From positions 1-64,000 of the forward strand of contig NZ_RZNA01000013.1 of assembly GCF_003992595.1 (NCBI RefSeq): a DNA stretch of 64,000 nucleotides, written 5' to 3'. The first letter of the stretch is position 1, and every line of letters begins with the position of its first letter. A program made the position numbers and the translations under genes. The notes beneath the pieces were generated by a model, which worked only from the letters and a program-made list of their open reading frames with translations, did not search any database and was not told where the DNA came from. This document shows positions 59,657-64,000 of the stretch, one piece after another. The stretch is from Flagellimonas oceanensis (GTDB taxonomy: Bacteria; Bacteroidota; Bacteroidia; Flavobacteriales; Flavobacteriaceae).

Positions 59657-60922
59657 TCACACCAAATACTGGAATAAATCGGGTTTATTGTTGAGATAAT
59701 CCCCATAGAAATTGTTGTCCTTCATCCGTTGGATCAAAGGTGCCAAGTCGTCGGGCGATTTCAATTCCACCCCTACAATGGCAGGGGCATTTTCCCTGCT
59801 CGATTTTTTGGAGTATTCAAAATGGGTAATGTCGTCATTCGGACCCAAAATATCGACCACAAATTCCTTTAATGCGCCTGGGCGTTGTGGGAACCTCACT
59901 ATAAAATAGTGCTTCAGTTGGGCATACAGCAGGGCCCTTTCCTTAATTTCGGCCGTGCGGGTTATGTCGTTATTACTCCCGCTGACCACACAGACCACAT
60001 TCTTGCCCCTGATTTCGTCTTTGAAATAGTCCAAAGCAGCAATCGTCAAGGCACCTGCGGGCTCTACTACAATGGCATCCCTGTTGTACAGGTCCAAAAT
60101 TGTTTGGCATACTTTCCCTTCGGGAACGGTTACCATTTTGTGCAGGTATTCTTTGCAAATGGGATAGGTCAAGGAACCAACTTTCTGGACCGCTGCCCCA
60201 TCGATAAACTTATCGATGTTTTCCAGTTCCACCAATTTCCCTTTTTCAATAGATTCAAGCATGGATGGCGCACCTTCAGGCTCCACTCCTATTATTTTAA
60301 TGTTAGGGGATAATGCCTGGAAAGTACCGCACAGTCCCGATGCCAATCCGCCACCGCCAACGGCCACAAAAACATAATCGATAGGCTCAGTGGATTGCTG
60401 CAGTATCTCCAAACCAACAGTTGCTTGACCTTCGATGGTTTTTTCATCATCAAACGGATGCACAAAGGTTTTGCCTTTCTGCTCACAGAACAATTCTGCT
60501 GCTTTTTTGGAATCGTCAAAAGTATCGCCCTCCAAAACCACATCCACCCATTCCCCTCCAAACATATTGGTCTGGTCTATTTTCTGTTTAGGGGTCACTA
60601 CGGGCATGTAAATGGTGCCTTTTACCTGCAAATGACTACAGGCAAAGGCAACACCCTGGGCGTGGTTCCCTGCACTCGCACAGACCACACCGTTATCCAG
60701 TTGTTTTTGACTTAGGGAGCTAATTTTATTGTAAGCACCACGGATTTTGTAACTACGTACCCTATGAAGGTCTTCCCGTTTAAGAAGAATATTGGCCCCA
60801 TAAGCTTTAGAATAGCGGATACTTTGCTGCAGCGGCGTTTCCTCTGCCACTTGGGCAATGGTCTTTGCTGCTTGATAAATATCCGCTATTTGCGGAAAAT
60901 AGATTTCCACAGTTTCACTCAT
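59657..60922 (-). CDS. ilvA: Threonine ammonia-lyase
   Basis: A 421-residue PLP enzyme making 2-oxobutyrate from threonine, the entry step of isoleucine synthesis. The PLP lysine is in VRSYKIRGAYNKI and the phosphate loop is VGGGGLASG. A single ACT-like regulatory domain forms the C terminus (about 335-421), the short form of the enzyme. It lies 18 bases downstream of ilvC and is the last gene of the ilv operon. Confidence 0.93.
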   Translation of the reverse strand: MSETVEIYFPQIADIYQAAKTIAQVAEETPLQQSIRYSKAYGANILLKREDLHRVRSYKIRGAYNKISSLSQKQLDNGVVCASAGNHAQGVAFACSHLQVKGTIYMPVVTPKQKIDQTNMFGGEWVDVVLEGDTFDDSKKAAELFCEQKGKTFVHPFDDEKTIEGQATVGLEILQQSTEPIDYVFVAVGGGGLASGLCGTFQALSPNIKIIGVEPEGAPSMLESIEKGKLVELENIDKFIDGAAVQKVGSLTYPICKEYLHKMVTVPEGKVCQTILDLYNRDAIVVEPAGALTIAALDYFKDEIRGKNVVCVVSGSNNDITRTAEIKERALLYAQLKHYFIVRFPQRPGALKEFVVDILGPNDDITHFEYSKKSSRENAPAIVGVELKSPDDLAPLIQRMKDNNFYGDYLNNKPDLFQYLV

Positions 60923-60940
60923 AGGGCCAATGGTTTTGTA

Positions 60941-62416
60941 TTATCCGATTGGCTTCATTGCTGTCATGGATGCACGCAATCTAGCACCAACAACCTCTAC
61001 ATCGTGCTCACGGATGGCCTTGTTCACGGCAATCAACCTTACGTTGTCCACGCCAGTGTCTTTACCTTCTCCAAAGTGCTTACCTATAATGTCAGTCTCC
61101 ACGGTTTTCATGAAATCGGTCAACAAAGGCTTACACGCATGGTCGAACAAATAACAACCATACTCTGCCGTATCGGAGATGACACGGTTCATTTCGAACA
61201 ATTTCTTTCTCGCAATCGTATTTGCAATCAATGGTGTCTCGTGCAATGACTCATAATAGGCCGACTCGCCAATGATTCCGGATTCGGTCATGGTCTCATA
61301 GGCCAGTTCCACCCCGGATTTCACAAAAGCGACCATCAAAACCCCGTTGTCATAGTATTCCTGTTCAGAGATTTCCATGTCCCCAGCTGGAGTCTTTTCG
61401 AAAGCAGTTTCGCCAGTGGCAGCTCTCCAATCCAATAGATTTTTATCGCCGTTGTCCCAGTCTTCCATCATGGTTTTGGAGAAATGTCCGCTCATAATAT
61501 CATCCATATGCTTTTGGAACAATGGACGCATGATTTCTTTCAACTCTTCGGCCAAATCAAAGGCTTTGATTTTAGCAGGGTTGGACAAACGGTCCATCAT
61601 ATTCGTAATCCCTCCTTGCTTTAACCCTTCGGTAATGGTTTCCCATCCATATTGAATCAATTTGGAGGCGTATGCTTCATCGATTCCTTTTTCAACCATT
61701 TTATTGAAAGAAAGAATAGATCCTGTTTGTAACAAACCACAAAGAATGGTCTGTTCTCCCATCAAATCCGACTTTACTTCCGCCACAAACGATGATTCAA
61801 GAACTCCCGCCTTGTCTCCTCCCGTACCTGCAGCATAGGTTTTGGCTTGTTCCAAACCTTTACCTTCTGGATCGTTTTCTGGGTGTACGGCAATCAAAGT
61901 TGGTACACCGAAACCTCTTTTGTACTCTTCACGCACCTCAGAACCCGGGCTTTTTGGCGCCACCATGATTACGGTAAGGTCATCACGTACTTGCATACCT
62001 TCTTCCACAATATTGAATCCGTGGGAGTAGGATAAGGTAGCTCCTTGCTTCATCAAAGGCATTACTGTGCTTACCACATTGGAGTGCTGCTTATCCGGTG
62101 TCAGGTTAATGACCAAGTCAGCATCTGGAATCAACTCCTCATAAGTACCCACCACAAAGTTGTTCTCTTTGGCGTTTTTAAAGGATTGTCTTTCCTCCTT
62201 GATAGCTGCTGGACGCAGGGCATACGAAATGTCCAATCCTGAGTCACGCATGTTCAACCCTTGGTTCAACCCTTGGGCACCACACCCAACAATTACGATT
62301 TTCTTTCCTTTTAGTGCGGTAACACCATCAGCAAACTCGCTGGAATCCATAAATCTGCATTTCCCCAACTGTGTCAGTTGTTCGCGAAGTGATAGTGTGT
62401 TAAAGTAATTTGCCAT
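60941..62416 (-). CDS. ilvC: Ketol-acid reductoisomerase, long (class II) form
   Basis: A 491-residue KARI, the length of the class II (plant and enterobacterial) type. The Rossmann motif is [18 protein letters not shown], and the cofactor loop [12 protein letters not shown] fits NADPH use. It isomerises and reduces acetolactate or acetohydroxybutyrate in Val/Leu/Ile synthesis. It sits 24 bases after ilvN in the ilv operon. Confidence 0.95.
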   Translation of the reverse strand: MANYFNTLSLREQLTQLGKCRFMDSSEFADGVTALKGKKIVIVGCGAQGLNQGLNMRDSGLDISYALRPAAIKEERQSFKNAKENNFVVGTYEELIPDADLVINLTPDKQHSNVVSTVMPLMKQGATLSYSHGFNIVEEGMQVRDDLTVIMVAPKSPGSEVREEYKRGFGVPTLIAVHPENDPEGKGLEQAKTYAAGTGGDKAGVLESSFVAEVKSDLMGEQTILCGLLQTGSILSFNKMVEKGIDEAYASKLIQYGWETITEGLKQGGITNMMDRLSNPAKIKAFDLAEELKEIMRPLFQKHMDDIMSGHFSKTMMEDWDNGDKNLLDWRAATGETAFEKTPAGDMEISEQEYYDNGVLMVAFVKSGVELAYETMTESGIIGESAYYESLHETPLIANTIARKKLFEMNRVISDTAEYGCYLFDHACKPLLTDFMKTVETDIIGKHFGEGKDTGVDNVRLIAVNKAIREHDVEVVGARLRASMTAMKPIG

Positions 62417-62440
62417 TTTTAATATTTGATTTTACGCTAT

Positions 62441-62968
62441 TTAGTTTTCTTGAAATTCCTGTAATATTTCGCTAATGGGCATTGCTGCCTTGGTCACCGT
62501 AATCCGGCCCGAACGCACAAATTGCATAATACCATAAGGTAAAAGTGCATCATGCATTTCGTCGATTTCGTGCCTACGACCTGTTTTGGCCAAGGCAAAA
62601 AACTCACGGTTCACGGTAACTATCTGTGCATTGTGTTCTTTTATAATGTTTTGAATCTGACGCTCATCGAACAACAAATGCGAGGCAATCTTGAACAAAG
62701 CGGATTCTTGATAAATGGTTTCATCATCGGTATGATAATATGCCTTGATGACCTCTATCTGTTTCTCGATTTGACCAACGATTTTTCGCGTCCAATCCTC
62801 CGTGGTAAAGACCACTATTGTAAATTTAGAGACGCCTTCAATCTCTGACTTTGAAACATTTAGACTTTCTATGTTGATATGTCGCTTTAAGAATATCCCC
62901 GATATCCTATTGAGCAATCCCACATGATTTTCGGAATACACCGAGATGGTATACCATTGTTTTTCCAT
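62441..62968 (-). CDS. ilvN: Acetolactate synthase small (regulatory) subunit
   Basis: A 175-residue regulatory chain. The N-terminal ACT domain (YTISVYSENHVGLLNRISGIF) normally binds valine for feedback inhibition; a second, ACT-like C-terminal domain follows. The IlvB catalytic gene lies just upstream in the operon but is separated from ilvN by a methyltransferase gene, which is unusual. Confidence 0.93.
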   Translation of the reverse strand: MEKQWYTISVYSENHVGLLNRISGIFLKRHINIESLNVSKSEIEGVSKFTIVVFTTEDWTRKIVGQIEKQIEVIKAYYHTDDETIYQESALFKIASHLLFDERQIQNIIKEHNAQIVTVNREFFALAKTGRRHEIDEMHDALLPYGIMQFVRSGRITVTKAAMPISEILQEFQEN

Positions 62969-62976
62969 GTTCGCTT

Positions 62977-63555
62977 TTATTTTTTTACTGCAACTATAAG
63001 TCCTGTGGACCAGTTCATTTTTGTAATTGTTATGTCTTTTCTTGCATCAAGCACCCTGACCAATTCTTTGGCTTTTTCTTCATGGCTTTCAGGCCAATTG
63101 GGCTGTTTTTGCATATCATCGATTACATAATATCCACCCTTGTTCAATAACGCCAATGCAGTGTCCAAATGACTATATTTTCCTGGCCATGCATCTGCGA
63201 AAATCAAATCAAAAGAATTTCCGTTGTATTTATCCAGCCAATCGCCTCCTTCTGCACATACCAACTTCAATCTATCCTCGCCATCAAAAAACAGTTTGGC
63301 GACTTCAACAAGTTCAGGGTCGTTATCTATGCTTATAATTCTTGAATCTTTATCCATCCCTTGTACCATCCATGCCAAGGACAAGCCGATTCCCGTACCC
63401 AGCTCCAAAAAATTTCCGGCAGGCTTTGATGCCACCAATGTTTTGAGCAAAGTACCGATATAGATATCAGAGGGCATGGTAAAGCCCATTTCCTTTGACT
63501 TGTTGAGCAGACTATCGTACTGCTCAGGTTTTTCCAGGATGACGGATTGATTCAT
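62977..63555 (-). CDS. O-methyltransferase-like SAM-dependent methyltransferase
   Basis: A 192-residue class I methyltransferase. The SAM-binding motif is NFLELGTGIGLS (about 48-59), followed by acidic IDNDPE and the FADAWPGKYSHL motif, as in the caffeoyl-CoA/catechol O-methyltransferase-like group. It has no gap to the ilvB stop (63556) and only 8 bases to ilvN, so it is translated within the ilv operon. Its substrate is unknown, and no link to branched-chain amino acids is evident. Confidence 0.85.
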   Translation of the reverse strand: MNQSVILEKPEQYDSLLNKSKEMGFTMPSDIYIGTLLKTLVASKPAGNFLELGTGIGLSLAWMVQGMDKDSRIISIDNDPELVEVAKLFFDGEDRLKLVCAEGGDWLDKYNGNSFDLIFADAWPGKYSHLDTALALLNKGGYYVIDDMQKQPNWPESHEEKAKELVRVLDARKDITITKMNWSTGLIVAVKK

Positions 63556-64000
63556 TTATTTTAATCTGATGTCTGAAACGGATGCTCCTGATGGAATCAT
63601 AGGGAAAACATTATCCTCTTTTTCCACTTTCACTTCCAAAAAGTAAGGGTCTTTGGATGCCATCATTTCTTCTACCGCCTCCTGAAGATCACCTCTTTCG
63701 GTCACTCTTCTTGATTTGATATGGTATCCTTCCGCGATTTTCACAAAATCTGGGTTGGTCATTACCGTAGAAGCATAGCGTCTATCAAAGAACAGTTCTT
63801 GCCATTGACGAACCATACCTAAGTGGTCGTTGTTCAGTACCACTATTTTTACCGGCACATTGTGCTGGAAAATAACACCTAGCTCCTGAATGGTCATTTG
63901 ATACCCTCCATCGCCGATAATAGCGACCACTTCGCGGTCCATAGCGCCCATTTTGGCACCGATGGCTGCTGGAAGCCCAAATCCCATGGTTCCCAAACCT
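63556..64000 (-). CDS. ilvB: Acetolactate synthase large subunit, C-terminal part (cut by window edge)
   Basis: About 148 residues of the C-terminal domain; the rest lies beyond the right edge. The TPP-binding motif is AIIGDGGYQMTIQEL with the closing NND, preceded by TMGFGLPAAIGAKMG, which identifies the catalytic chain of acetohydroxyacid synthase. It is the upstream gene of the ilv operon seen here. Confidence 0.93.
   Translation of the reverse strand, partial: GLGTMGFGLPAAIGAKMGAMDREVVAIIGDGGYQMTIQELGVIFQHNVPVKIVVLNNDHLGMVRQWQELFFDRRYASTVMTNPDFVKIAEGYHIKSRRVTERGDLQEAVEEMMASKDPYFLEVKVEKEDNVFPMIPSGASVSDIRLK

Noticed and set aside
1-64000. tRNA, rRNA, CRISPR array or insertion sequence
   Set aside because: None recognised on reading both strands. 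A covariance or repeat search could still find a missed tRNA.

Overview
The window looks like an ordinary chromosomal stretch of a member of the Flavobacteriaceae (Bacteroidota), perhaps close to Muricauda/Allomuricauda. This placement is inference from four things seen in the sequence: many genes lack a Shine-Dalgarno sequence and several start with TTG; many intergenic regions carry the Bacteroidota -7 box TAnnTTTG; the gene content is typical (E1 alpha/beta fusion, class II-length KARI, DUF4369-thioredoxin lipoprotein, YdiJ-like FAD/Fe-S protein); and small flavobacterial-style inverted repeats sit between genes. No tRNA, rRNA, CRISPR array, insertion sequence or prophage was recognised.

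Layout. 1-3.9 kb: small accessory genes (Crp-like regulator, flavodoxin-fold reductase, CPBP protease, Zn-protease-like lipoprotein, DCC thiol protein) with several repeats. 3.9-19 kb: core metabolism and envelope genes (dicarboxylate symporter, aroC, LpxH-like, YdiJ-like, TlpA-like lipoprotein, rhomboid, LpxL-like acyltransferase, glmM, AcpH, Ggt, ATP-grasp). 19-23.7 kb: an SMP-30-like protein, then the most interesting region, a LexA-like self-cleaving XRE-S24 repressor divergent from a radical-SAM/HhH protein and its DUF4130 partner, with four operator-like palindromes between them, closed by a small Tudor-like protein. 23.7-38.6 kb: permease, uvrA-LOG-pseudopeptidase operon, branched-chain 2-oxoacid dehydrogenase E1, DoxX, holA, a small PD-(D/E)xK protein, a glycosyltransferase and an OmpA lipoprotein. 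38.6-52.9 kb: YciO-like, UvrD/PcrA, DsrE, M20 amidohydrolase, FMN glutamate-synthase-like protein, a degenerate OmpA paralogue, patatin with a frameshifted M1 peptidase, and recG. 53-64 kb: branched-chain amino acid synthesis, with leuCD-leuA-like-leuB on the + strand converging on gapN, and ilvB-(methyltransferase)-ilvN-ilvC-ilvA on the - strand; ilvB runs off the right edge.

How the genes work together. The leu and ilv clusters with threonine deaminase cover most of Leu/Ile/Val synthesis, and the fused E1 protein at 32-34.6 kb is the likely catabolic counterpart. UvrA, UvrD/PcrA, RecG, HolA and the radical-SAM cassette make the window rich in DNA repair, and only the cassette shows a private operator array. 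LpxH-like, LpxL-like, glmM, the OmpA proteins and several lipoproteins serve the outer membrane and cell wall.
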